Of a stretch of 64,000 nucleotides of DNA, positions 7,980 through 17,180 are shown piece by piece; positions within the stretch are counted from its first letter, which is position 1; the number at the start of each line of letters is the position of its first letter. Made by a program: the position numbers and the translations under genes. The notes below the pieces were generated by a model that searched no databases, was not told the origin of the DNA, and worked only from the letters and a program-made list of their open reading frames with translations. Source of the DNA: Bacillus sp. FJAT-42315 (GTDB taxonomy: Bacteria > Bacillota > Bacilli > Bacillales > Domibacillaceae); contig NZ_KZ454941.1 of the NCBI RefSeq assembly GCF_002797375.1, positions 3,507,555-3,571,554 on the forward strand, given 5' to 3'.

Positions 7980-9029
7980 ATGAATAACATCGTTCAGCGG
8001 TTCATCAAACTAGAGCACACATCCCTAACCTCTCAATGCTATCGAGAAGCAGTGGTCACAGAACTACGAAAAGTGATTCCTTTCTCCGCCTCTTGTTGTA
8101 CAATGGTCGATCCAAATACACGGCTATCTATAGGAGCCATCACAGAGGACAACGTTGAGAAGATCCATCCACTCATATTTAAATATGAATTCTCACAAAA
8201 TGACTTCAATCATTACGACGAGTTAGTGCAATCACAAACAACCGTTGCCATCTTAAGCGAAGCAACGGAAGGACAGCTTGAACGAAGTCATCGTTATCGG
8301 ATGATTTTGCAGCCTGCTGGATTTCGCGATGAACTGCGTGCTGCACTAATGAGCGAAGGGAAATGCTGGGGATACTTAACACTATTTCGAGGAGAACAGC
8401 AGCCTCTTTTTGCTAAAGAGGATCGCAGCTTACTATCGACGATCACTCCTTTAATAGGTCGCGCCTTACGCCAATACCGGCTAGAGCTTTCACACAAAGA
8501 AGCCAACCATCAAGTTCAGAGAAATGGGATTCTAATATTATCCGATGACCTTCACCCTTTATCATGTGATGTCATTGCAGAAGATTGGCTAGCGGTCCTG
8601 CGTCACTTAGAGAAAATAGATGATAAAACACTGCCAAGGCCGATACGAGCTATCTGCTCCCGCGCTTTGGAGGAGGTAGAGACAGAAACTGCTCAAGTCT
8701 TTTTGTCGATCCCTGGTCATCCTTACTTATTGATCCGAGCAAGTTGTCTTCATCACTTTGATCAATCAAAACAAATTGCTGTTTCCTTTGAGCCTGCCTC
8801 TCCCTCTGATATCCTGCCATTCATTGAAGAGGTCTATCATTTATCTCAGCGTGAAAAAGAGATCACCAGCCAAGTGATCCGAGGCTTTTCTACAAAAGAA
8901 ATCGCTGCTGCTTTTCACATTTCTGCTTATACCGTTCAAGATCACTTGAAATCGATCTTCTATAAAACAGGTGTGGCGAGTCGAAGAGAGTTAGTTTGGA
9001 AGCTGTTTTCCCAGTATGTTTTGAAGTAA
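7980..9029 (+). CDS. LuxR-family transcriptional regulator with GAF-like sensor region
   Basis: Regulator of 349 residues. The C-terminus is a LuxR/GerE helix-turn-helix: LSQREKEITSQVIRGFSTKEIAAAFHISAYTVQDHLKSIFYKTGV, about residues 290-335. The N-terminal 180 residues look like a GAF-type sensor (region around GKCWGYLTLFRGE). AAGGAGG stands before the ATG. It is divergent from the methyltransferase/dehydrogenase pair and shares their control region, so it is the likely local regulator. The effector is unknown. Confidence 0.88.
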   Translation: MNNIVQRFIKLEHTSLTSQCYREAVVTELRKVIPFSASCCTMVDPNTRLSIGAITEDNVEKIHPLIFKYEFSQNDFNHYDELVQSQTTVAILSEATEGQLERSHRYRMILQPAGFRDELRAALMSEGKCWGYLTLFRGEQQPLFAKEDRSLLSTITPLIGRALRQYRLELSHKEANHQVQRNGILILSDDLHPLSCDVIAEDWLAVLRHLEKIDDKTLPRPIRAICSRALEEVETETAQVFLSIPGHPYLLIRASCLHHFDQSKQIAVSFEPASPSDILPFIEEVYHLSQREKEITSQVIRGFSTKEIAAAFHISAYTVQDHLKSIFYKTGVASRRELVWKLFSQYVLK

Positions 9030-9037
9030 AAATCAAA

Positions 9038-9078
9038 AAAGGCTATTGTCAAATAACTTCAACAATAGCCTTTCTTTC
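9038..9078. terminator. Bidirectional terminator between convergent genes
   Basis: Stem AAAGGCTATTGT / ACAATAGCCTTT with A and T runs on the two sides, placed between the LuxR-type gene and the convergent SMR gene. Confidence 0.85.
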
Positions 9079-9080
9079 AA

Positions 9081-9437
9081 TTACTGCCCCTCTTCTATAA
9101 CAGCCTGTTCCTTTTCAGCAGGAGTAGAGGCGAAGTTCAATGTCACCACTCCAACAATGATCAACAAGATCGCTGCCACTTTCAGCATATTCATTGTTTC
9201 TCCAAAATAAAGAATACCGATAATGCTAATAATTGAAATCCCAACACCCGACCAAATCGCATAAGCGACAGATACTTCAATTGTTTTCAAAGCAAGAGCT
9301 AAACAACTAAAGCTTCCTAAGTAAAACACGATCATTAACAGGCTAGGAAGCATCTTTGTTAACCCATGTGATTGTTTCATAGAAATTGTTCCGATCACTT
9401 CGAATACAATTGCTAAAGACAAATACATCCAATGCAT
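9081..9437 (-). CDS. SMR-family efflux protein (EbrB/QacC-like)
   Basis: Small multidrug resistance protein with four helices. The conserved glutamate is in the first helix, YLSLAIVFEVIGTISMKQS, and helix 3 contains SVAYAIWSGVGISIIS. Unlike the guanidine-linked pair it stands alone, so a homodimer is expected; substrates are probably lipophilic cations. The frame is open to 9509, but SMR proteins begin directly before the first helix, so ATG 9437 (MHWMYLSLAI) is preferred. None of the candidate starts has a convincing ribosome binding site. The C-terminal tail after helix 4 is longer than usual. Confidence 0.85.
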   Translation of the reverse strand: MHWMYLSLAIVFEVIGTISMKQSHGLTKMLPSLLMIVFYLGSFSCLALALKTIEVSVAYAIWSGVGISIISIIGILYFGETMNMLKVAAILLIIVGVVTLNFASTPAEKEQAVIEEGQ

Positions 9438-9509
9438 AATAACTACTACTAAAAACATAAACAAAAGTCTATCCTTAAAATGTTCCTGCTTCCTCATACC
9501 CCATTTCAC

Positions 9510-9842
9510 TAAACGAGCATAAAGCTTTTGGATTCTAAAAATGTTTTTATTTATGTTTGCTCTTTTAGCAACAGCTTTTTCACCTCTCTTTTTTTAATGT
9601 TGATATTTTCGTGACAAAGAGCGCTGTTCACGTGTTTATTTCTTTTCTAGCTTTCCCCATATCCTCAGATACTTTCTTCTTATATTTTCGCAACCCGTAT
9701 ATTCGGCTGATGAAAAAAACTACGAACTCCCTACACCTATTCATAAAAAGACACATAACTAAGGAAAAAGTCGCTTCATCTCTATCGGATGAAGCGACTT
9801 CATATCTGATGAAAGGAAAGCATTTATAGTTCATTCGAGGAA
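9510..9842. other. Intergenic stretch
   Basis: No gene is supported here. Short frames occur on both strands at 9611-9846 but lack homology and ribosome binding sites. The only clear structure is the terminator at 9767-9803. Confidence 0.5.
9767..9803 (-). terminator. Terminator of the ABC/PHP/HAD operon
   Basis: Perfect stem AAGTCGCTTCATC / GATGAAGCGACTT with a 7-base loop, followed on the minus strand by TTTTCC. It ends the six-gene operon. Confidence 0.9.
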
Positions 9843-10559
9843 TCAATGGTAAATAAACTTCCCTTCATTATCTATTAAGTGTTGAATAGATTCAAGCACG
9901 TGTGAGGTGTATTGCTTCAACGTTGCTTCCGTACCGACGCCTGATAGCACACCGACACCGAAGCGGCCGTGGCGGGAAAATTCCATATCTGTCGGTGTAT
10001 CACCGACGTGAATGACCTCTTCACGTTTTAAGTTAAATTGACGGCAAAAGGCATCCATCGCCTCTTCATTTGGCTTCTTCTTATATCGATCCGCTGTTGC
10101 GATAAAGTTGACATGTTCACTAACACCTAATTTCGATAACGTGAATTCCGTTACATCAAAATTGTCCGCCGTCACAATACCGATAACTAGTCGATTGTTT
10201 TTTAATTGCTGAAAAAGAGCTTGAACATCGCCGATTGCTTTAATTTCATTACTGCTCTTTTGTGCGTGCTCATAGTAGAACATATTCACTTTTTCATGGA
10301 TAATTCGTTGTTCTACACTAAGTTCTGTGGCAATAACATGAGCAATATCGGCAGCTGTTTTACTAGCTAATATACTATGTTCTTCCACCACTTCTCCATT
10401 CATACCTAGTAAATCAGCAATTTTCTCTACTTTTTGTTGTTTACTATCTTCGACATATTCATCCACTATATTTTCTATTAATTGGTACGTAGATTGTAAC
10501 CATAATGTATTAAATTCTATTAACGTACCGTCTTTATCAAATAAAATAGCTTTAATCAT
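9843..10559 (-). CDS. HAD-superfamily phosphatase (phosphoglycolate phosphatase-like)
   Basis: HAD hydrolase of 238 residues. Motif I is FDKDGTLIEF (nucleophile Asp8), motif II is IGIVTADN, the motif III lysine lies in DRYKKKPNEEAM, and motif IV is VIHVGDTPTDMEFSRHG. A cap helix bundle lies between motifs I and II, as in the Gph/PGP group. ATG 10559 overlaps the stop of the upstream PHP gene (ATGA); the frame is open further upstream but that stretch lies inside the PHP gene. As last gene of the operon it would dephosphorylate the product released by the PHP enzyme; the substrate is inferred. Confidence 0.88.
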   Translation of the reverse strand: MIKAILFDKDGTLIEFNTLWLQSTYQLIENIVDEYVEDSKQQKVEKIADLLGMNGEVVEEHSILASKTAADIAHVIATELSVEQRIIHEKVNMFYYEHAQKSSNEIKAIGDVQALFQQLKNNRLVIGIVTADNFDVTEFTLSKLGVSEHVNFIATADRYKKKPNEEAMDAFCRQFNLKREEVIHVGDTPTDMEFSRHGRFGVGVLSGVGTEATLKQYTSHVLESIQHLIDNEGKFIYH

Positions 10560-11989
10560 TGCTGACTCTCTTTCATACATTGTAGTAATTCGCCCCATGT
10601 CGTTAGCGTCGGTGTTTTCCGCCCGAAATAAATAGGGTTTGTAAATCCATAAAATGTTCCATCTGCATATCGTACATCTACACGTAGCCAATGATAGTTT
10701 TCTGCGTTATCAAATTGAAACGAATAAGAGGAGGTACTCCCTTGTTCGGTATAAACAACTTCTCCATCAACGACCCATTCAAAATAAATCGCTTCATCCG
10801 TTTGTACTTGGGCATTCACCGTGCCCATTGTCTCGTTACAATGATCGCCAGCTATGAGGTCTCCTAGATGGAAATCAATAAACTCGCCTCTAGAAACGAC
10901 GACATGCCCTTGACGGACTTGGCGCACAATTTCCACTGCTGAAAGTTGTTCACAATACACGAACGTTCCTGGATCACCTATTAAAGATGGTTTTGTACTT
11001 CCTTCATATTTTTCTGTTGGCTTCATATGAGAATCAGAACCACCAATCCCCGTCATACGATAGCCGTCATTTAACAACACATTCCATGCTTTTAAAGCGA
11101 GCTCTGTTGCATACTCGTTATCAGGGTATGTTGGGTCATTGCAAATTTCAATTGAATCAACGGATGATAATGGTGTTTTTTGTAAAAGCCATTTCCATTC
11201 CGTTAAAAACGGATGATTCACCGATATAAGCGCCTCCCCATAGTTTGCATGAATCATATTGTTCATGCCCTCTTCTGACATTAAATCAATCATTCTATTA
11301 GTAGAAAAAGGAGATTTTTTGGCATCGATAATATTATAATGCCCTAGCGGGGACGTCACTTCCACTCCAGGAATAACTAGAATATCCTCATCCGCTAACC
11401 AAGAGGTCGGCACGATGTTGTGATCCGTTGCAACGAAGAAATCTAACTTTTGCTGTTTAGCACTTACCATATTTTCTTTACGAGTCATTTTGCCATCTGA
11501 ATAAATCGTGTGGGTATGAAAATCTCCCTTATACCAACGATTTTGTTCGTTTACGACTTTAGTTGAATCAAAGGCTTGTAAATCGAATTCCACTCGCTCC
11601 CTACGTTGCCAATGGTCCGCATCGCTTTGCAACACTTCTTGCGCCTCGTTAAATGTAATCGCGCACGTACACCATTCAGTCATTGGCTCTTGTTCTTCTT
11701 TCGCGATGATGGCGATATCTACCGACCACTCTCCTTCATGAATGGGACCGTAAATAGTGTTCGGACTAGAATGATCCGCTTCAACATGAATAACTAGCGG
11801 TTGGGGGGTAACATTCATATATTGCGCACGTAGTTGTTTTTTTTCATCGTATACCATACACGTTAACCACATGTTCGGCTGTTCCTCTATCGTAAACGAG
11901 ATAGAGGATACACCTGCCGGAACTGTAAATGTTACTTGTTGATTGAGCATCCTACTTTGCATTTCTTGTCGGAAACTAAGCGATATCAT
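10556..11989 (-). CDS. CehA/McbA-family PHP-domain metallohydrolase
   Basis: Protein of 477 residues. The PHP metal-binding motifs are visible in the middle: GDFHTHTIYSDGK (about residue 157), FFVATDHN (about residue 184), IPGVEVTSPLGHYN, and GGSDSH near residue 313. An N-terminal beta-rich domain of about 140 residues precedes the PHP domain, as in the CehA/McbA group, which includes phosphodiesterases and esterases. ATG 11989 has GGAG nine bases upstream. It sits between the solute-binding protein gene and the HAD gene of one operon, so it probably cleaves the imported compound. No signal peptide is visible. Confidence 0.88.
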   Translation of the reverse strand: MISLSFRQEMQSRMLNQQVTFTVPAGVSSISFTIEEQPNMWLTCMVYDEKKQLRAQYMNVTPQPLVIHVEADHSSPNTIYGPIHEGEWSVDIAIIAKEEQEPMTEWCTCAITFNEAQEVLQSDADHWQRRERVEFDLQAFDSTKVVNEQNRWYKGDFHTHTIYSDGKMTRKENMVSAKQQKLDFFVATDHNIVPTSWLADEDILVIPGVEVTSPLGHYNIIDAKKSPFSTNRMIDLMSEEGMNNMIHANYGEALISVNHPFLTEWKWLLQKTPLSSVDSIEICNDPTYPDNEYATELALKAWNVLLNDGYRMTGIGGSDSHMKPTEKYEGSTKPSLIGDPGTFVYCEQLSAVEIVRQVRQGHVVVSRGEFIDFHLGDLIAGDHCNETMGTVNAQVQTDEAIYFEWVVDGEVVYTEQGSTSSYSFQFDNAENYHWLRVDVRYADGTFYGFTNPIYFGRKTPTLTTWGELLQCMKESQQ

Positions 11990-12002
11990 GTGAGACAACT
12001 CC

Positions 12003-13307
12003 TTATTTATTTACTTCATCTAATGCTTTCTGTGCTACTTTATCCGCTTCTTTTAACGCCTTTTCAGCAGGAACATTTTCTAATTCAACCTTGTCCGCCG
12101 CAATCGATAGGGCATCAAATATTTTTCCACCTGTTGGATCAATAAAGCCTGGTGTACCAACCTGCGCTTGTTCAAACGGAACACCAGCATATGGGTTCTC
12201 TTCAATAAACGCCGCATACTCCGGTACTTCCATCGCCGAGTGCTTAACAGGAATATATCCTATCGCTTTTGCCCAATCTGCATTTACTTCAGGGCTAGTA
12301 AAGTAGTTCATCCAAGCGACAGCCGCCTCTTTCTCTTCATCAGAAACACTTTCAGGAACAGCCATGAATAAGCCGTCAACAACTGGTTTTCCTTCGTTAC
12401 CGTTTAACCCAGGTTGCATAGTCGAATCAATTTTTTCGAAATCAAGATTTCCCTTATCGCCCGAAGAACCTGTATACCCTGCTGCACTTCCGGTCATCAC
12501 TTCATCAATTGTTTTGTACCAATATTCCCAACCTTGTCCGCCTGCGTTTACTTTCATTGTTTTCTCTTCATGAATTTGCTTCCGTATAAACTCCCAAGAT
12601 TGAACCCATGCCTCACTATCAATCATCACTTTTGTACCATCTTCATTTAAAATGCTTCCTCCATTGCTTAACGCAAGGTCAATTAAATTGTTTTGGTTCC
12701 ACATTGGCAAGTGACCATAATCAACCAGTCCCTTTTGTTGCATTTCCTTTGACGCCTTCGCTAAATTTTCCCATGAAGAGAATGCCTCTTTCGGATCAAT
12801 ACCTGCTTGTTCGTATAAATCTTTACGGTAGTACATAACTTGCGTCGTTCCATATGCCGGAAGCCCGTAATACTGACCGTCCATTTTCGTTGGGGCAATA
12901 AATACATCAAGAAAATCTTCCTCTTTAACATCTTCCGCTAAATATTCATTGAGGGGAGTAATTGCTTGTTTACTTGCTAAATCGTGCATTTGTGCACCAC
13001 CGGTAATAAACACACCAGGTGCTGTCTTAGAAGCGATGGCTGCTTGTAACTTTTGATATGTTTCATCGTAACTAGCTTGCGGTACAGCTTTCACTACGTA
13101 GTCATCCTGTGAATCATTAAATCCTTGAATGATTTCTTTCATCTTCTTATCTGCTTCACTACCTAATCCATACCAAAATTCGATTTCTACCGGTTTTCCT
13201 TCTCCACCTGTTTCCTCTTTCTTCCCTTCCCCTGAACTTGAGGAACAAGCCGCAACAACCAACAAAAGCAGCGACATCATCATCGTCAATAAAAGCTTTT
13301 TCTTCAT
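12003..13307 (-). CDS. ABC sugar/sugar-phosphate transporter solute-binding lipoprotein (UgpB-like)
   Basis: Extracellular solute-binding protein of family 1, about 434 residues. It begins with a lipoprotein signal peptide ending in the lipobox VVAAC, followed by a Ser/Gly/Glu-rich linker. Typical family blocks are EIEFWYGLG, GVFITGGAQMHDLA and a C-terminal PVVDGLFMAVPESVSDEEKEAAVAWMNYF. The ATG at 13307 is favoured because AGGAG is seven bases upstream. It comes fourth in an ATPase-permease-permease-binding protein operon. Similarity to UgpB suggests a glycerol-phosphate or phosphodiester ligand, but a plain sugar is equally possible. Confidence 0.9.
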   Translation of the reverse strand: MKKKLLLTMMMSLLLLVVAACSSSSGEGKKEETGGEGKPVEIEFWYGLGSEADKKMKEIIQGFNDSQDDYVVKAVPQASYDETYQKLQAAIASKTAPGVFITGGAQMHDLASKQAITPLNEYLAEDVKEEDFLDVFIAPTKMDGQYYGLPAYGTTQVMYYRKDLYEQAGIDPKEAFSSWENLAKASKEMQQKGLVDYGHLPMWNQNNLIDLALSNGGSILNEDGTKVMIDSEAWVQSWEFIRKQIHEEKTMKVNAGGQGWEYWYKTIDEVMTGSAAGYTGSSGDKGNLDFEKIDSTMQPGLNGNEGKPVVDGLFMAVPESVSDEEKEAAVAWMNYFTSPEVNADWAKAIGYIPVKHSAMEVPEYAAFIEENPYAGVPFEQAQVGTPGFIDPTGGKIFDALSIAADKVELENVPAEKALKEADKVAQKALDEVNK

Positions 13308-13361
13308 TTTCATTCTCCTTTTCTCATGGTATATATAACAAAGCGCTACAACGGTAGAGCT

Positions 13362-14195
13362 CTATCCTTTCAATCCGTTATCACTTATCCCTTTAATAAA
13401 CCACTTTTGTAAAACAAGAAACAGTAGCAACAGTGGGAGTACAGCTAACACATTTGCTGCCATAATCATTGGCCATTGACTAGCAAACGTCCCTTGAGAC
13501 ATGAAGAATTGATTCAATCCAACTGTAATTAAATATTTTTCTTGACTTTTTACAATTAAGGATGGCCACAAGTAATTGTTATACATTTGTACAAAGCTAA
13601 TGAGCGCTACTGTGAAAATAGACGACTTACTCATCGGGATCATAATCTTCCATAAAATTGTGATATCGTTCGCCCCGTCCGCACGAGCCGCTTCGATCAT
13701 TTCTTTCGGAACTTGCATAAAAGCTTGACGTATCATGAAAATACAAAACACACTCGCAATATTGGAAATAATGATACCGGTTAACGTATCTAATAAACCT
13801 AATTTAGCAATGATGACATAGCTCGGTACATAAGTCGCAGCCATCGGTAACATATACGTCATCATAATAGAATTAAACAACAAGTTTTTTCCTTTAAATT
13901 GAAGTTGCGTTAAAGCATACGCCATCATGCATGCAAGCACGACTTGAAACACCACAATAACGAGCGCCGTAATCGTACTATTAAATATGTATAATCCGAA
14001 CGGAGCAAGCTCTAATGCCCCAGGGAAATTACTCCATTGCGGCGTTTCGGGAAACCATTTTAATGGCACTGCAAAAATTTCTTCCCCCGTTTTTAATGAG
14101 CTGAGAAACATCCAAATTAATGGAAGCACCATGACGAAACTTAATACAATTAAAAGTACGTATCTTAATTTGGATGGTTTTACCGTATGACCCAC
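13362..14195 (-). CDS. Carbohydrate ABC permease (UgpE/MalG type)
   Basis: Inner-membrane permease of 277 residues with six helices and the EAA loop EMIEAARADGANDITILWKIMIPM near residue 180. It begins with GTG, preceded by GGAGGT at six bases, 12 bp after the upstream permease gene. It pairs with the UgpA-type permease as the second half of the channel. Confidence 0.92.
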   Translation of the reverse strand: MGHTVKPSKLRYVLLIVLSFVMVLPLIWMFLSSLKTGEEIFAVPLKWFPETPQWSNFPGALELAPFGLYIFNSTITALVIVVFQVVLACMMAYALTQLQFKGKNLLFNSIMMTYMLPMAATYVPSYVIIAKLGLLDTLTGIIISNIASVFCIFMIRQAFMQVPKEMIEAARADGANDITILWKIMIPMSKSSIFTVALISFVQMYNNYLWPSLIVKSQEKYLITVGLNQFFMSQGTFASQWPMIMAANVLAVLPLLLLFLVLQKWFIKGISDNGLKG

Positions 14196-14207
14196 CTTTA
14201 CACCTCC

Positions 14208-15080
14208 TTAATAATGAACCCAACGCTTCGAAGCGTAGAACATAATAAATGATAGCAGCATCGTAAACAGTACAATAATCGTTGCGAGTGCTGTCGCTTG
14301 TCCCATTTGGAACTGCTCAAACGCCATTTGATAATATAAATAAAGTAACGTTCTTGTACTACCAGCTGGTCCACCTTGTGTCATCACTTGAATTTGATCA
14401 TACGCTTGAATCGCGTTAATCGCAGAAATAATAGCTAAAAACAAAGTCGTCGGTGAGACTAGTGGAATAATTACACCTTTTAATCGCTGCCAGGAAGAGG
14501 CTCCTTCTAAATCACTTACTTCATAGAGGTCATTCGGAATCTTCGACAAAGCATCGGAGTAAAATAACATTGCCCAGCCAGCATTTTTCCAAACAGTGAC
14601 GATGATAATAGCCCAAATAGCTGTATCCGAATCCGTTAACCATGCCGGTTGCGGTAAGTGAAACCAACCGAGCATTTGATTCAATAATCCAACGTCCGGT
14701 TCATAAATCCACGTCCAAACAATGGACATAGCAACCATCGGAGTAATCCATGACGAGAATAAAAACGCTTGAAACCACGTCTCTCCTCTCATTCCTTTAC
14801 GCAATAATAAAGCTAACAACAAGCCGATAATAATCGTTGGAATAACCGTCATAACGGCAAACAATATTGTATTTGCAAACGCTTGATAAAAATCCGCACT
14901 CGTTAACGTATCTGTATAATTGTTCACACCAACGTAATCAAAAGTTGGACTAATGTAATCCCAATTTGTGAAACTCAACCATACAGACACAGCCATTGGA
15001 AAAAACAAAAATACAACTAGCGGAATCATCGGAATTCCAACAAAGAACAACAGCTTACCTATCGATTTAAAACGTGCCAC
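14208..15080 (-). CDS. Carbohydrate ABC permease (UgpA/MalF type)
   Basis: Permease of 290 residues with six helices. The EAA loop is LYEVSDLEGASSWQRLKGVIIPLVSP around residue 190. The GTG start overlaps the TAG stop of the ATPase gene by one base, and AGGAGG lies ten bases upstream, so the genes are coupled. This is an importer subunit of the CUT1 class. Confidence 0.92.
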   Translation of the reverse strand: MARFKSIGKLLFFVGIPMIPLVVFLFFPMAVSVWLSFTNWDYISPTFDYVGVNNYTDTLTSADFYQAFANTILFAVMTVIPTIIIGLLLALLLRKGMRGETWFQAFLFSSWITPMVAMSIVWTWIYEPDVGLLNQMLGWFHLPQPAWLTDSDTAIWAIIIVTVWKNAGWAMLFYSDALSKIPNDLYEVSDLEGASSWQRLKGVIIPLVSPTTLFLAIISAINAIQAYDQIQVMTQGGPAGSTRTLLYLYYQMAFEQFQMGQATALATIIVLFTMLLSFIMFYASKRWVHY

Positions 15081-16162
15081 TATACCAACTCCTCCTGGCG
15101 ATATAACGTTCGTTCAGTAGAAGGATCGAATAAATGAATTTTCTTCGCTTCTAGTTTTAAATAGATCGTATCGCCTGACTGAATCTCTTTATCGGGATTG
15201 ACACGTATCTTGATTTTCGTCCCTTGCAATTCCCCATGTACAAAAAGATCGGCTCCCATCATTTCAATGAAATCCACAACCATTTTTATGCCGTCTTGTT
15301 CATTAGCTAACTGAATATGTTCTGGGCGAATCCCAACCATAACTTCTCCCTCATGATCAATCGGATGTAACACCTCTCCAACGCTCTCCCCATCAAGAAG
15401 CGAAATATGACGGTTGACTAGATTCCCCTTCAAAAAATTAATCGAGGATGAACCGATGAACCCTGCTACAAACATATTTTCCGGGTATTTATACACATCT
15501 TTTGGCGTACCAACTTGCTGAATGTATCCATCTTTCAACACAACAATACGTGACGCCATTGTCATCGCTTCTGTTTGATCATGTGTCACATAGATCGTTG
15601 TTGCTTCTAAACGGCGATGTAAATTCATAATCTCTTCTCGCATATGCCCTCGTAACTTCGCATCTAAGTTCGATAGAGGCTCATCCATCAAGAAAATATT
15701 TGCATTACGAACAATCGCTCTACCTAGCGCTACTCGCTGCTTCTGTCCACCTGATAATGCTTTAGGCTTTCGTTTTAAATAATCCGTTAACCCTAAAATT
15801 CCTGCCGCCTTGTCTACCTTCTTTTTGATCTCATCTTTTGGTGTTTTGCGTATTTTCAAACCGAAAGCAATATTATCAAAGACTGTTAAATGAGGATAAA
15901 GGGCGTAGTTTTGAAAGACTAACGCAATATCTCGATCCTTTGGTGGAACATCATTTACAAGCTTGTTATCCATCCAAAGCTCCCCAGCTGTTATGGGCTC
16001 TAATCCTGCCAACATACGTAACATCGTTGACTTCCCACACCCAGAAGGACCTACAATGACGATAAACTCTTTCTCCTCTATATTAAGATTAAAATGATCA
16101 ATCGTCTTTCTACCTTGGTTATCATACTGCTTCGCCAAATTGAGGATTTGTATTTTAGACAA
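15080..16162 (-). CDS. CUT1 ABC transporter ATP-binding protein (UgpC/MsmK type)
   Basis: ATPase of 360 residues. Walker A is GPSGCGKST (about residue 38), the signature is LSGGQKQRVALGRAI, and Walker B is IFLMDEPLSNLDAKL. A C-terminal OB-type regulatory domain (from about residue 235, with VMVGIRPEHIQL) is typical of the MalK/UgpC class. TTG start with GGAAGG ten bases upstream. It is the first gene of the six-gene operon; many CUT1 operons in Bacillus lack their own ATPase, so the dedicated one here suggests a self-contained module. Confidence 0.92.
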   Translation of the reverse strand: MSKIQILNLAKQYDNQGRKTIDHFNLNIEEKEFIVIVGPSGCGKSTMLRMLAGLEPITAGELWMDNKLVNDVPPKDRDIALVFQNYALYPHLTVFDNIAFGLKIRKTPKDEIKKKVDKAAGILGLTDYLKRKPKALSGGQKQRVALGRAIVRNANIFLMDEPLSNLDAKLRGHMREEIMNLHRRLEATTIYVTHDQTEAMTMASRIVVLKDGYIQQVGTPKDVYKYPENMFVAGFIGSSSINFLKGNLVNRHISLLDGESVGEVLHPIDHEGEVMVGIRPEHIQLANEQDGIKMVVDFIEMMGADLFVHGELQGTKIKIRVNPDKEIQSGDTIYLKLEAKKIHLFDPSTERTLYRQEELV

Positions 16163-16376
16163 TTTTTATCAACCTTCCATCTTTACTTTTCTTTATTTAT
16201 TTTTTGTTTTTCTTTGTAATTATGATTATATAGACGGATTGTAAAGAAAATTAAAGATTTTTGTAAATTCCATGTTAGGAAATGAAAAGGGTAAATTTAA
16301 AGTATTTCATCAGCATTTGTTAGTATAATATTGTTATAATTTGATTTTACATAGATAGAAATATGGAGGTATACCA
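16163..16376. promoter_or_regulatory. Divergent control region between the ABC operon and the DeoR-type gene
   Basis: A 214-bp AT-rich stretch holds the promoters of both units. TATAAT-like boxes occur near 16323 and 16335. Related TTTGTAA/TTGTAAA words recur near 16213, 16238 and 16260 and could be regulator half-sites. No operator can be assigned with confidence. Confidence 0.4.
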
Positions 16377-17180
16377 TTGTTAAAAGATGATCGCATTAAA
16401 TTCATAATGAAATTTCTGCAACAAAACCAAACAGCCAAAGTCGGCTTTTTAAGTACGCAATTAAAAGTAACACCTGAAACAATTCGTCGAGATTTAGAAT
16501 ACTTAGAGGAAGAAGGGCATATCAAACGGGTACACGGCGGCGCTATGATTAACCAAACGAACATACCAGAAACCAACTTTTTAGTTAGAGAAGCGATAAA
16601 TATAGAAGAAAAACAATACATTGCTATGGAAGCGTGCCATTATGTGCAAGAGGGCGACTTCCTCGCCTTAGATGTCAGTACAACAAATACAGAAATAGCT
16701 AAACAATTACAAAAAAAATTCACCAAATTATCAATTGTAACGAATTCACTTACTATCGCGACTATTTTAAGCCAAAACCCTAATTTCGACGTGCTCTTAC
16801 CTGGTGGGCGCCTACGTAATTCAGAGTTATGTATTGTCGGTGCATCCGCTATTAAACAAATGAATAAGTTTCATATTGATACTTTTTTCATGAGTATTAG
16901 TGGCATTTCATTGAAAGAAGGTTTGATGGATAACGGACATGGAGAATGTGAAGTGAAGATAGCTATGCACCAAAATGCTACGAACACGTTCGTTGTAGCT
17001 GATCATACAAAATTCAATGCTACTTCTATGTTGAGAATCGGGGACGTATCATCGATTAACGGCATCATCACAGACCCGATGATTGCACCTGAAATCGTCA
17101 AACAGTACGATCAGAACGGCGTACCATTATTTTATTACCAAGAGGATAAAGAACCCGGAAGAAACGAATTTAACAGTTAA
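16377..17180 (+). CDS. DeoR/GlpR-family transcriptional regulator
   Basis: Repressor-type regulator of 267 residues. The N-terminal helix-turn-helix is VGFLSTQLKVTPETIRRDLEYLEEEGHIKRVHGGA, residues 22-56, the classical DeoR pattern. The C-terminal sugar-phosphate-sensing domain shows ALDVSTTNTEIAKQL and VTNSLTIATILSQ. TTG start with GGAGGT seven bases upstream. DeoR-family regulators usually respond to phosphorylated intermediates, which fits control of the divergent ABC/PHP/HAD operon. The last codons are partly duplicated downstream (see findings). Confidence 0.92.
   Translation: MLKDDRIKFIMKFLQQNQTAKVGFLSTQLKVTPETIRRDLEYLEEEGHIKRVHGGAMINQTNIPETNFLVREAINIEEKQYIAMEACHYVQEGDFLALDVSTTNTEIAKQLQKKFTKLSIVTNSLTIATILSQNPNFDVLLPGGRLRNSELCIVGASAIKQMNKFHIDTFFMSISGISLKEGLMDNGHGECEVKIAMHQNATNTFVVADHTKFNATSMLRIGDVSSINGIITDPMIAPEIVKQYDQNGVPLFYYQEDKEPGRNEFNS

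Noticed and set aside
9628..9846. Short frames on both strands between the SMR gene and the HAD operon
   Set aside because: Both overlap a strong terminator hairpin and lack homology and ribosome binding sites.
13325..13350. TGTAGCGCTTTGTT between permease and binding-protein genes as a catabolite (cre) site
   Set aside because: It contains the GCGCT core but differs from the cre consensus at several key positions and lies inside the operon.
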